From contig VXRJ01000018.1 of assembly GCA_009838525.1 (NCBI GenBank), forward strand, positions 124,001 through 188,000: a stretch of 64,000 nt of DNA. Reading direction: 5' to 3'. The DNA is from Acidobacteriota bacterium (GTDB lineage Bacteria > Acidobacteriota > Vicinamibacteria > Vicinamibacterales > UBA8438). A program made the translations under genes and the position numbers. The notes under the pieces were generated by a model. That model was not told the DNA's origin, searched no databases, and saw only the letters and a list, made by a program, of their open reading frames with translations. Positions 1-7,531 of the stretch are shown here, in pieces. The stretch's first letter is position 1, and each line of letters begins with the position of its first letter.

Positions 1-770
1 CGAATCCGCCCGGCGAGGGGCGGCCTGTCGCAACGCGTGCGCCAGTCGGGCGCCGGGCCGTCGGGCATCGCGCCGGCGAGCACCAGCGGCGGAACCTCCG
101 GCCGGAGCTGCACGAGCCGCGCGTAGGCGTCGATCAGGCCGGCGACGTTCTTGCGCGCCGCCAGGGTGCCCACGAAGAGCAGGTGCCCGTCCGCCGGGAT
201 CGAGGCGCGCGGGGCGAGGTCGGGTGCGCCATGGCGGCAGATTGCGATCCGTCCGGGCGGCACTTCCAGGCGCCGGGCCACCTCGCCCGCGGTCCATGCC
301 GACGGGACGACGATGCGGTCGGCCCGATGGGCATGCTGTCGCACGAGTCGCGGGTAGTCACGGCGCGCTTCGCGCTCGGTCCGTTCCGGGTGATCGAGAA
401 AGTCGAGGTCATGGATGGTGACCACGCACGCCGCGTCGCGCGACGGGATCAGGAGGGGTTCGGGGGAGTGCACCACGTCGAAAGCGCTGCCGGCGAGCAT
501 CTCGATCGGCGGCCACTCCATCCGGCGCCACGCACGGTTCAGCGTCCGGAACGGAATGCGCCGGTCAATCCATCCGACCCCGTCGGGAAGCGGATCGGCG
601 CTATCGGCGAGGCGGTCGCGCCAGGAGGCGCTGAAGACGGTCAATTCGACCCGTTCGCCGGCATCGTCCGATGTCGGGAGGCGGGAAAGTGCGCCGACCG
701 CCTGGTGCACGAATTCGCCCACCCCTGTCCGTCGACGGAGGGCCGGCCGATAGTCGATCAGGACGCGCAC
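1..770 (-). CDS. GT4-family glycosyltransferase (C-terminus cut off by window edge)
   Basis: I translated this frame directly; it is open from 770 down to the window edge (about 256 residues). It begins MRVLIDYRPALRRRTGVGEF, a typical N-terminus of GT-B fold glycosyltransferases of family GT4. Further on it has a TIHDLDFLDHP segment and the acceptor/donor hinge motif LLFVGTLAARKNVAGLIDAY, followed by PLVLAG. The C-terminal sugar-nucleotide-binding half lies beyond base 1. The GTG at 768-770 is chosen as start because the conserved VLIDYRP strand begins immediately. There is no good Shine-Dalgarno, but a -10-like TACCAT lies 10 nt upstream. It is divergent from ugd, so a role in cell-surface polysaccharide or glycolipid assembly is likely. 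The transferred sugar cannot be told from sequence. Confidence 0.85.
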   Translation of the reverse strand, partial: MRVLIDYRPALRRRTGVGEFVHQAVGALSRLPTSDDAGERVELTVFSASWRDRLADSADPLPDGVGWIDRRIPFRTLNRAWRRMEWPPIEMLAGSAFDVVHSPEPLLIPSRDAACVVTIHDLDFLDHPERTEREARRDYPRLVRQHAHRADRIVVPSAWTAGEVARRLEVPPGRIAICRHGAPDLAPRASIPADGHLLFVGTLAARKNVAGLIDAYARLVQLRPEVPPLVLAGAMPDGPAPDWRTRCDRPPLAGRI

Positions 771-780
771 GCTGGCCGCG

Positions 781-790
781 ATGGTACCAT
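781..790. promoter_or_regulatory. Palindromic extended -10 box between divergent GT4 and ugd genes
   Basis: The perfect palindrome ATGGTACCAT reads as an extended -10 (TG-G-TACCAT) on both strands. On the minus strand it ends 10 nt before the GTG start of the glycosyltransferase. On the plus strand it leaves a leader of roughly 45 nt before ugd, which has its own GGAGG at 829-833. No clear -35 was found for either direction. Confidence 0.4.
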
Positions 791-844
791 CTGGTCGCCT
801 GGGTACGGCGAGGCGGCCCGGCGTGCGCGGAGGATGGACGGTCG

Positions 845-2140
845 ATGAAACTGGCGGTGGTTGGAAGCGGGTATGTCGGTCTGGTGGTGGGGGCGTGTCT
901 GGCCGAAAACGGTAACGAAGTGGCCTGTGTCGATAACAACGCGGCGAAGATCGCCATGCTCGACCGGGGGGAAATCCCCATTTACGAACCCGGCCTCGAG
1001 GAGCTGGTCCGCCGCAACCGGGCGGAGAAGCGCCTCCACTTCACGACGATGCTTGCCGGCGCCGTCCGGGAGGCGCAACTGGTCTTCATTGCTGTCGGGA
1101 CGCCGCCGGGGGAGGATGGATCGGCCGATCTGACGCATGTTCTGGAGGTGGCTCGCGCCGTGGCAAGGGCGCTTCGCGGGTACACCGTCGTCGTCACGAA
1201 GAGCACCGTGCCGGTGGGCACCGCCCGGCGAGTGCGTGAAGCGATGGCGGCCGAGACCGACGAGCCGTTCAGCGTCGTCAGCAATCCGGAGTTTCTGAAG
1301 CAGGGGGCGGCGATCGACGATTTCATGCGGCCCGACCGAGTGGTGGTCGGCGCCGAGGACGATCGGGCGGCGACGTTGATGCGGCAGTTGTATGCGCCCT
1401 TCACCCGGACCGGCGCGCCGATCCTGGTGATGGACTGCGCAAGCGCCGAGTTGAGCAAGTACGCGGCGAACGCCATGCTGGCGACCCGCGTGTCGTTCAT
1501 GAACGAGATCGCCAATGTCTGCGAGCTGGTCGGAGCCGATGTGGACGAAGTGCGGGGCGTCGTCGCTACGGACCGCCGGATCGGCAGCTCGTTCCTCTTT
1601 CCCGGGATCGGCTACGGGGGCAGTTGTTTTCCCAAGGACGTGCGCGCGTTGGTCAACTCGGCGCGTGACGCCGGCTACGACTGCCGCATCATCGAGGCGG
1701 TCGAAGCGGTCAACGACACGCAGAAGCTGCGAATAGTCGCCAAGGTCCGCGAGCACTTCGGGTCGCTGGAGGGAAAGACCATCGCCGTCTGGGGGTTGGC
1801 GTTCAAGCCGCGCACCGACGACATGCGCGAGGCGCCGTCGATTCCGACAATCTCGGGTCTGCTCGATGCCGGCGCGCGCGTACAGGCGTACGACCCGGAG
1901 GCGGAGCAGACCGCCCGCGCGATCTTCGGTGACCGGATCGTGTATGCGCCGCACAGCTACGACGCGCTCCAGGCCGCCGATGCGCTCGCCATCGTGACCG
2001 AATGGAACGAGTTCCGCGAGCCCGACTTCGGCCGAATGCGATCGTTGATGCGCCAGCCGGTCATTTTCGACGGGCGGAACATCTACGCCGTGGAGCAGAT
2101 GCGCGCCGAGGGATTCACGTATCACTCGATCGGGAGGTGA
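845..2140 (+). CDS. ugd: UDP-glucose 6-dehydrogenase
   Basis: This 431-residue protein is of normal length for the UDP-glucose/GDP-mannose dehydrogenase family, which oxidises UDP-glucose twice with NAD+ to UDP-glucuronate. It starts MKLAVVGSGYVGLVVGACLA with the Rossmann GxGxxG. It carries the substrate-binding STVPVGTAR segment and the catalytic cysteine in GYGGSCFPKD (Cys261), and ends with the UDP-binding C-terminal domain (WGLAFKPRTDDMREAPS). The ATG at 845 is supported by GGAGG 11 nt upstream. The open frame continues further upstream, but without homology. It is followed after 4 nt by an MsbA-like exporter, consistent with precursor supply for surface glycans. Confidence 0.95.
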   Translation: MKLAVVGSGYVGLVVGACLAENGNEVACVDNNAAKIAMLDRGEIPIYEPGLEELVRRNRAEKRLHFTTMLAGAVREAQLVFIAVGTPPGEDGSADLTHVLEVARAVARALRGYTVVVTKSTVPVGTARRVREAMAAETDEPFSVVSNPEFLKQGAAIDDFMRPDRVVVGAEDDRAATLMRQLYAPFTRTGAPILVMDCASAELSKYAANAMLATRVSFMNEIANVCELVGADVDEVRGVVATDRRIGSSFLFPGIGYGGSCFPKDVRALVNSARDAGYDCRIIEAVEAVNDTQKLRIVAKVREHFGSLEGKTIAVWGLAFKPRTDDMREAPSIPTISGLLDAGARVQAYDPEAEQTARAIFGDRIVYAPHSYDALQAADALAIVTEWNEFREPDFGRMRSLMRQPVIFDGRNIYAVEQMRAEGFTYHSIGR

Positions 2141-2144
2141 CCGG

Positions 2145-3929
2145 TTGCATCCGATGCTCCGGCTCGCCCGTTATGCAAGACCGCACCGCGTGCGGTTCAT
2201 CGGCGCGGTGGCCGGGATGGCCGTCTACGCCGCGGCGCAGGGCGCACTGGTCTGGCTCCTGAAGCCGATCGTCGACGAGGTGCTGGTCGCCGATGCGCTG
2301 AGCGATGGAGTGCAGTTCGGAGTAATCGCGGCCGGCATCCTCGGCTTCACCCTGGCCAAGGGGATAGGCGGGTACTGCTCCGCCTACCTGATGACCGACG
2401 TCGGCCAGCGCGTCGTGCGCGACCTGCGTGACGGACTGTTCCGCCACATCCTCGATCAGTCGGCCAGCTTCTTCTCGCGCCATACAACTGGCGGCCTGAT
2501 GTCGCGGATGAGCAACGACATCATGCGGATCCAGCAGGTGCTCTCCGAGACGGCGGGAGACCTGCTGCGCGAGTCGATCACGGTGCTGGTGCTCGCGGGC
2601 GTGCTCGTCTGGATTGACGCGCGGCTGGCTCTTGTCTCCATCTGTTGCGCGCCGCTCGTCGTTTATCCCCTTGTGCGCCTCGGCCAACGGGTGAGACGGA
2701 CCACGCGTCGGACACAGGAGGCCTTGGAGCGGTTGTCGCACATCACCGCGGAGGCGTTTTCCGGGCATCGGATCGTCAAGGCTTTCTCCGCCGAGGGATT
2801 CGAAGGGGGACGCTTCATCCGCGCATCCCAGGCCACTTACCGGATCACGATGAAGGTGGCGAGCACGCTGTCGGCGCTGCCGGCCCTGATGGAGCTGATT
2901 GGCGCCGTCGGTGTTGTTTTCGTCCTCTGGTACGGCTCGACCCGGATCCGTAGCGGGGCGATGTCGACGGGTGACTTCGTGGCTTTCGTCAGCGCGCTGC
3001 TCCTGATGTACGGGCCGGTCAGGAAGCTCAGCCGGGTCAATGCCAACGTTCAGCAGGCGTACGCGGCGTCCGAGCGTGTATTCGAGGTGATGGACACCGA
3101 CAGCGAAGTGCGGGAACGGCCGGATGCCCGGCCCCTGGCGCCGGTCCGCTCCGGCATTGCGTTCCGCGATGTCGGCTTCGTCTACGACGACGCGGAGGGC
3201 GAGGAGGTTCTGCGCGGGATCTCCTTCGATGTCCCGGCCGGGCGCACGGCGGCGATCGTCGGCCTGAGCGGGGCGGGCAAGACGACGCTGGTCAACCTGG
3301 TTCCGCGTTTCTACGACGTGACGGCCGGCGCGATCCTGATTGACGGCGTCGACATTCGGGATGTCACCCTGTCGTCGCTGCGCGCGAGCATCGGCATCGT
3401 GACGCAGGAGACGATCCTCTTCGACGACACGATCGCCAACAACATCGCCTATGGTGCGCCGGGCGCCGGACGAGCCGCCATCGAGTCGGCGGCTCGCGCG
3501 GCTAACGCCCACGAGTTCATCGAGGAGTTGCCCCACGGCTACGACACGACGATCGGCGAGCGGGGTCAGCGCCTGTCGGGGGGGCAGCGCCAGCGGCTCG
3601 CTATCGCGCGGGCCCTGCTTCGCAACGCGCCGATCCTCATCCTGGACGAGGCGACTTCGTCGCTCGACGCCGAGTCGGAGCTTCTCGTGCAGGATGCACT
3701 GATTCACCTGCTGAAGGACCGCACGTCGTTCGTCATTGCGCACCGCCTGTCGACGATTCGCCGGGCGGACGCGATCATCGTCGTGGATGGCGGCCGCGTG
3801 GTGGAGACTGGCCGGCACGAGGATCTGCTTGCCGATCCGGAGAGCCACTACGCCAGGTTGTACGCCAAGCAGATCTTTGGCCGGTCCGCCAGCGGGGCGC
3901 GGGCGCCGGACGGGACGGTGGTCGCGTGA
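2145..3929 (+). CDS. MsbA-like ABC exporter (fused permease and ATPase)
   Basis: A 594-residue half-transporter of the type that flips lipid A, glycolipids or drugs as a homodimer in the inner membrane. Residues 1-310 form the six-helix ABC transmembrane domain, including the coupling segment SFFSRHTTGGLMSRMSND. Residues 340-580 form the ATPase: Walker A GLSGAGKTT, Q-loop VTQETILF, signature LSGGQRQRLAIARAL, Walker B ILILDEATSS and H-loop IAHRLSTI. The TTG at 2145 is preferred because GGGAGG sits 7-8 nt upstream, overlapping the ugd stop; an ATG at 2154 is the alternative. Placement beside ugd and a glycosyltransferase favours a lipid-linked glycan or lipid A substrate, but this is inference. 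Confidence 0.9.
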   Translation: MHPMLRLARYARPHRVRFIGAVAGMAVYAAAQGALVWLLKPIVDEVLVADALSDGVQFGVIAAGILGFTLAKGIGGYCSAYLMTDVGQRVVRDLRDGLFRHILDQSASFFSRHTTGGLMSRMSNDIMRIQQVLSETAGDLLRESITVLVLAGVLVWIDARLALVSICCAPLVVYPLVRLGQRVRRTTRRTQEALERLSHITAEAFSGHRIVKAFSAEGFEGGRFIRASQATYRITMKVASTLSALPALMELIGAVGVVFVLWYGSTRIRSGAMSTGDFVAFVSALLLMYGPVRKLSRVNANVQQAYAASERVFEVMDTDSEVRERPDARPLAPVRSGIAFRDVGFVYDDAEGEEVLRGISFDVPAGRTAAIVGLSGAGKTTLVNLVPRFYDVTAGAILIDGVDIRDVTLSSLRASIGIVTQETILFDDTIANNIAYGAPGAGRAAIESAARAANAHEFIEELPHGYDTTIGERGQRLSGGQRQRLAIARALLRNAPILILDEATSSLDAESELLVQDALIHLLKDRTSFVIAHRLSTIRRADAIIVVDGGRVVETGRHEDLLADPESHYARLYAKQIFGRSASGARAPDGTVVA

Positions 3930-4810
3930 TTCGCTCCATGACCGGTTTCGCGTCGCTCACGCGCGAGGCGGACGGTCTGAGAGTCCGCGTCACCGCGCGG
4001 AGCGTCAATCATCGCTATCTCGATGTCCAGGTCCGCGTGCCGTCGCCCTTGCTCGCACTGGAATCGGCAATCCGCGAGCAGGTCCGCGAGCGTGTCGCCC
4101 GAGGGCGGGTCGAGGTAACTGTCTCGACCGCACTGGCCGATGCGCCGCCGGTTGACGTGCGGGTGGACGAGAGGTTGATCGCCGCGCTTCTCTCGGCGGC
4201 CGGACGCCCCGACGTTGCGGGCGCGACCCGCGCCGGCTGGACGGCGGGCGAGTTGCTGGCGTTTCCGCGCGTTGTCACCGTTACGGAACTCCCGCCGGAG
4301 GGAGAAGCCGAGGCGGTGAACGGCGTCGTGCGTGACGCCGTCGACGAGGCGGTCGCGGAGCTCGACGCGATGCGCCAGACGGAAGGGGAGCATCTCGCGG
4401 CGGACCTCGATCGCCGCCTCGCCGCGCTCGCCGGGCTGATCGAACGGATGGCGGCGGCCGCCGCGGCAGGCGAGGCCGCGCTCCGGGAGCGGTTGACGGC
4501 ACGTGTTGCGGAACTGGCGCCCGATGTGGCGACGGATCCGTCCGCCGTCGCGCAGGAGGTGGTCCGCTTCGCGGCGCGCTCGGACATCGCGGAAGAACTC
4601 ACGCGGCTGGACGCTCACGTGGCGCACTGGGCGTCGCTGGCGCGGGGTCCCGAGCCGTGTGGACGCAAGCTCGATTTTCTGTTGCAGGAAATGAACCGCG
4701 AAGTGAACACGATCGGATCGAAGGCGGACGGCGGCGACACGCCAGTGCTGGTGGTTGATGCCAAGGCCGAGCTGGAGAAGTTGCGTGAGCAGGTCCAGAA
4801 CGTGGAGTGA
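3926..4810 (+). CDS. yicC: YicC family endoribonuclease-like protein
   Basis: A 294-residue member of the YicC family. It has the characteristic N-terminus MIRSMTGFA and the C-terminal DUF1732 motif GRKLDFLLQEMNREVNTIGS. Family members have been linked to RNA turnover in Escherichia coli and to stress survival. The GTG start overlaps the stop of the upstream exporter by 4 nt (GTGA). It is followed by gmk after 6 nt, a very widely conserved gene order. The middle of the protein (residues ~150-220) is Ala/Glu/Arg-rich and probably helical. No active-site claim is made here. Confidence 0.92.
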   Translation: MIRSMTGFASLTREADGLRVRVTARSVNHRYLDVQVRVPSPLLALESAIREQVRERVARGRVEVTVSTALADAPPVDVRVDERLIAALLSAAGRPDVAGATRAGWTAGELLAFPRVVTVTELPPEGEAEAVNGVVRDAVDEAVAELDAMRQTEGEHLAADLDRRLAALAGLIERMAAAAAAGEAALRERLTARVAELAPDVATDPSAVAQEVVRFAARSDIAEELTRLDAHVAHWASLARGPEPCGRKLDFLLQEMNREVNTIGSKADGGDTPVLVVDAKAELEKLREQVQNVE

Positions 4811-4816
4811 GCGGTA

Positions 4817-5458
4817 GTGTCGCGTCGTGGAAGGCTGTTCATCGTCTCGGCTCCTTCCGGCACCGGAAAGACGACGGTGGTGGATCGGCTGGTGGAGCTG
4901 GTGCCCGGTCTGGTGCGGTCACGTTCGTACACCGCCCGCCCGATGCGTCCGAGGGAGGTCGACCGTGTTGACTATAATTTTGTCGAGGCGTCGCACTTCC
5001 GGGAGATGATCGACGCTGGCGCGTTCCTCGAGTGGGCGGAGGTGTTCGGCCGCCTGTACGGCACCGGCGCGGCGGACACCGAACGGCACCGCGCGGCGGG
5101 ACGCGATGTCGTGCTGGTGATCGACGTGCAGGGAGCCCGGCAGGTGCGATCGCGGGTCGACGCGGTCGGCATCTTCATCCTGCCGCCGTCATTCAGCGAA
5201 CTGGAACGGCGTTTGCACGCGCGGACGGCTGGCGCGTCGCCGGAGGACTTGGCTCGACGCCTCGAGACGGCGCGCCGAGAGGTGGAAATGAGCGGCGACT
5301 ACGACTATGTCGTGGTGAACGACGACATCGACGACTGCGTCGAGCGACTCCGCCAGATAGTCCTGGCCGAGCGGTCGTCCGCGGCGGCGATGGCCGACAC
5401 GGTTCGCGTGGTCGCCGACACGTTCCACCGGCCGGGCCGACGTGTCGAGGACGACTGA
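4817..5458 (+). CDS. gmk: Guanylate kinase
   Basis: A 213-residue guanylate kinase that phosphorylates GMP to GDP with ATP. The P-loop SAPSGTGKTTV lies at about residues 10-20. The GMP-binding segment contains YTARPMRPREVDRVDY and VEASHFREM, followed by FLEWAEVFG. The later VLVIDVQGARQVR and the lid-like RLETARREVE are typical. The GTG at 4817 is the first start after yicC. The gene for RNA polymerase omega (rpoZ), often found between gmk and coaBC, is absent: coaBC starts 2 nt after the gmk stop. Confidence 0.96.
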   Translation: MSRRGRLFIVSAPSGTGKTTVVDRLVELVPGLVRSRSYTARPMRPREVDRVDYNFVEASHFREMIDAGAFLEWAEVFGRLYGTGAADTERHRAAGRDVVLVIDVQGARQVRSRVDAVGIFILPPSFSELERRLHARTAGASPEDLARRLETARREVEMSGDYDYVVVNDDIDDCVERLRQIVLAERSSAAAMADTVRVVADTFHRPGRRVEDD

Positions 5459-5460
5459 CC

Positions 5461-6684
5461 ATGGCGCTGGTCGCACTCGGTGTCAGCGGCGGCATCGGCG
5501 CCTACAAGGCGGTCGAGGTGGCGCGCGGTCTCCAGCAGAGGGGACACGATGTGGCGGCCGTGATGACCGCCAACGCGCAACGGTTCGTCGGCCCTCTCAC
5601 GTTTGAGGCGATCACGAAGCGCCGCGTCGCGACCGATCAGTTCGCACCCGGCGTAAACGCCGATATCGATCACATCGCGCTCGCCACCGACGCGGACCTG
5701 CTGCTGGTGGCGCCGGCCACCGCGAACGTGATTGGCAAGTTCGCCGGCGGAGTGGCCGACGATTTCCTCTCTTCCCTCTACCTCGCCACCACGGCCCCGG
5801 TGCTGCTCGCCCCGGCGATGAACACCAACATGCTGGGGCACGCGGCAGTGCAAGCGAACCTTCGGACGTTGGCCGATCGGGGCGTGCGCTTCGTCGATCC
5901 GGGGGAGGGGTATCTCGCCTGCGGCTGGGTCGGCAAGGGACGCCTGGCCGAGCCGGAACAGATCGTCGAGGCGGCCGACGTCGTGCTGCGCGGCCGCCGC
6001 GAGTGGGCGGGGCGCGCCCTGCTCGTGACGGCCGGACCGACCTGCGAGGACATCGATCCGGTCCGTTTCCTCGGCAACCGGTCGACCGGTCGGATGGGCC
6101 ATGCGGTGGCGGCCGAGGCGGCGGCGCGGGGCGCGCGGGTGCTGCTCGTGTCGGGCCCGACCGAACTGCCGCCGCCCGCCGGCGTGGAGCGATTCGCGGT
6201 CAGGAGCGCGGCGGAGATGCACGAGGCGGTGATGCGCCTGACCGCCGGCGAAGCCGTCGATGCCGTAGTGATGGCGGCGGCGGTCGCCGACTACACGCCG
6301 GCCGCCGGCGCAAGTGCGGCGAAGCTCAAGAAGCGCGACCGCGAGTTGGTGCTGGAACTCCGCCGGACACCGGACATCCTGGCTGACCTGGGCGCACGCC
6401 GCGGTGGCGGGCCCAAACCGATCCTGATTGGCTTCGCGGCGGAAACGCAGGATGTCATCGACCACGCCCAGGAGAAGCTGAACGCGAAGCAGGTCGATCT
6501 CATCGTGGCGAACGACGTCACGGCGCCAGGCGCGGGTTTCGGCACGGAGACCAACGCGGCCCACCTGGTGAGCGCGGATGGCGTCGAGCCAGTTTCGCTC
6601 CGGTCGAAGCACGATCTCGCCCGGATCGTCCTCGACCGGATCGATGCGCGTCTCGCGGCGCGGACGGCGGCCGTCCCGTCGTAG
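5461..6684 (+). CDS. coaBC: Bifunctional phosphopantothenoylcysteine decarboxylase / phosphopantothenate-cysteine ligase
   Basis: This 407-residue protein performs two consecutive steps of coenzyme A synthesis. The N-terminal CoaC flavoprotein domain (1-~180) shows GVSGGIGAYKAVE, MNTNM and the substrate-clamp cysteine segment YLACGWVGKGRLAE. The CoaB ligase domain (~185-407) shows TAGPTCEDIDPVRFLGN, the STGRMG loop and the lysine motif KLKKRD, followed by IGFAAET. The ATG at 5461 begins MALVALGVSGG, exactly at the start of the Rossmann fold; the longer open frame upstream overlaps gmk and is not coding. It is packed between gmk and a uracil-DNA glycosylase. Confidence 0.96.
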   Translation: MALVALGVSGGIGAYKAVEVARGLQQRGHDVAAVMTANAQRFVGPLTFEAITKRRVATDQFAPGVNADIDHIALATDADLLLVAPATANVIGKFAGGVADDFLSSLYLATTAPVLLAPAMNTNMLGHAAVQANLRTLADRGVRFVDPGEGYLACGWVGKGRLAEPEQIVEAADVVLRGRREWAGRALLVTAGPTCEDIDPVRFLGNRSTGRMGHAVAAEAAARGARVLLVSGPTELPPPAGVERFAVRSAAEMHEAVMRLTAGEAVDAVVMAAAVADYTPAAGASAAKLKKRDRELVLELRRTPDILADLGARRGGGPKPILIGFAAETQDVIDHAQEKLNAKQVDLIVANDVTAPGAGFGTETNAAHLVSADGVEPVSLRSKHDLARIVLDRIDARLAARTAAVPS

Positions 6685-6691
6685 TCCCATC

Positions 6692-7531
6692 GTGTCCGAC
6701 CGCGACCAGCGCAACCGGCGGGAACAGGTCGCCGCACACCTGGCGTACTATCGTGCGCTCGGCGTTGCCGGCGTCAGCCGGGATCCGGCGTGGCGCGACC
6801 GTCCCGCCGATGCGGCGGCGCGGGCGACGAGCGAGCCGGTTGAGGCCGGCAGCTCCGGCGCCACTTCGCCGCCATCCAAAGCGAGCGAGCCCGGGCCGGG
6901 CGAACTCGAGCCGATCGCCGCCCCGCAGGCGGCGTCGTTCCTCGACGAGCCGGTGGTCGTGCCGGAAGGTGCAACGGCGGCTGAGCGCCTCGCGGCGGTC
7001 CGCCACGAGCTGGGCGACTGCACCCGCTGCAAGCTCCACGGCGGCCGGAGGCACCTGGTGTTCGGGGTGGGGAACCCGGAAGCCGATCTGATGTTCGTGG
7101 GGGAGGCCCCGGGACGCGACGAGGACCTGCAGGGTGAGCCATTCGTCGGTCGGGCCGGGCAGCTCCTGACCCGGATCATCGAGGCGATTGGCCTGCGGCG
7201 CCAGGATGTCTACATCGCCAACGTGATCAAGTGCCGGCCGCCCGAGAACCGCAACCCCGAGCCGGACGAGATCGAGACCTGCCGGCCGTTCCTCTACGCC
7301 CAGATCGACGTGATCGCACCACGCGTGATCGTGGCGCTCGGGTCTTTTGCGGTGAAGACCCTGCTCGGCGACGATTCCATCGCCATTTCTAGAGCGCGTG
7401 GCCGGCTCTACGCGTGTCGGGGCGCGCAACTGGTCCCGACATTCCACCCCGCGTACCTTCTTCGGAGTCCCGACCGGAAGCGGGACGTCTGGGAAGACAT
7501 GCAGCGGGTCCAGTCGATCCTCCGCGGCTGA
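6692..7531 (+). CDS. Uracil-DNA glycosylase, family 4-like with [4Fe-4S] cluster
   Basis: This 279-residue protein matches type 4/5 uracil-DNA glycosylases, which excise uracil from DNA in base-excision repair. Motif A appears as [19 protein letters not shown] and motif B as TFHPAYLLR. The iron-sulfur cysteines are visible as CTRCKLH, then VIKCRPP, then ETCRP. An N-terminal extension of about 100 residues, with a helical start ([14 protein letters not shown]) and a low-complexity linker, is common in this family. The GTG at 6692 is chosen because the upstream frame overlaps coaBC. Its stop overlaps the priA start by one base (TGATG). Confidence 0.92.
   Translation: MSDRDQRNRREQVAAHLAYYRALGVAGVSRDPAWRDRPADAAARATSEPVEAGSSGATSPPSKASEPGPGELEPIAAPQAASFLDEPVVVPEGATAAERLAAVRHELGDCTRCKLHGGRRHLVFGVGNPEADLMFVGEAPGRDEDLQGEPFVGRAGQLLTRIIEAIGLRRQDVYIANVIKCRPPENRNPEPDEIETCRPFLYAQIDVIAPRVIVALGSFAVKTLLGDDSIAISRARGRLYACRGAQLVPTFHPAYLLRSPDRKRDVWEDMQRVQSILRG

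Noticed and set aside
758-2125. 455-codon minus-strand open frame opposite ugd
   Set aside because: Shadow of ugd; no homology features.
2115-3848. 577-codon minus-strand open frame opposite the ABC exporter
   Set aside because: The plus-strand frame has all ABC motifs; the antisense product shows no recognisable motif and biased composition.
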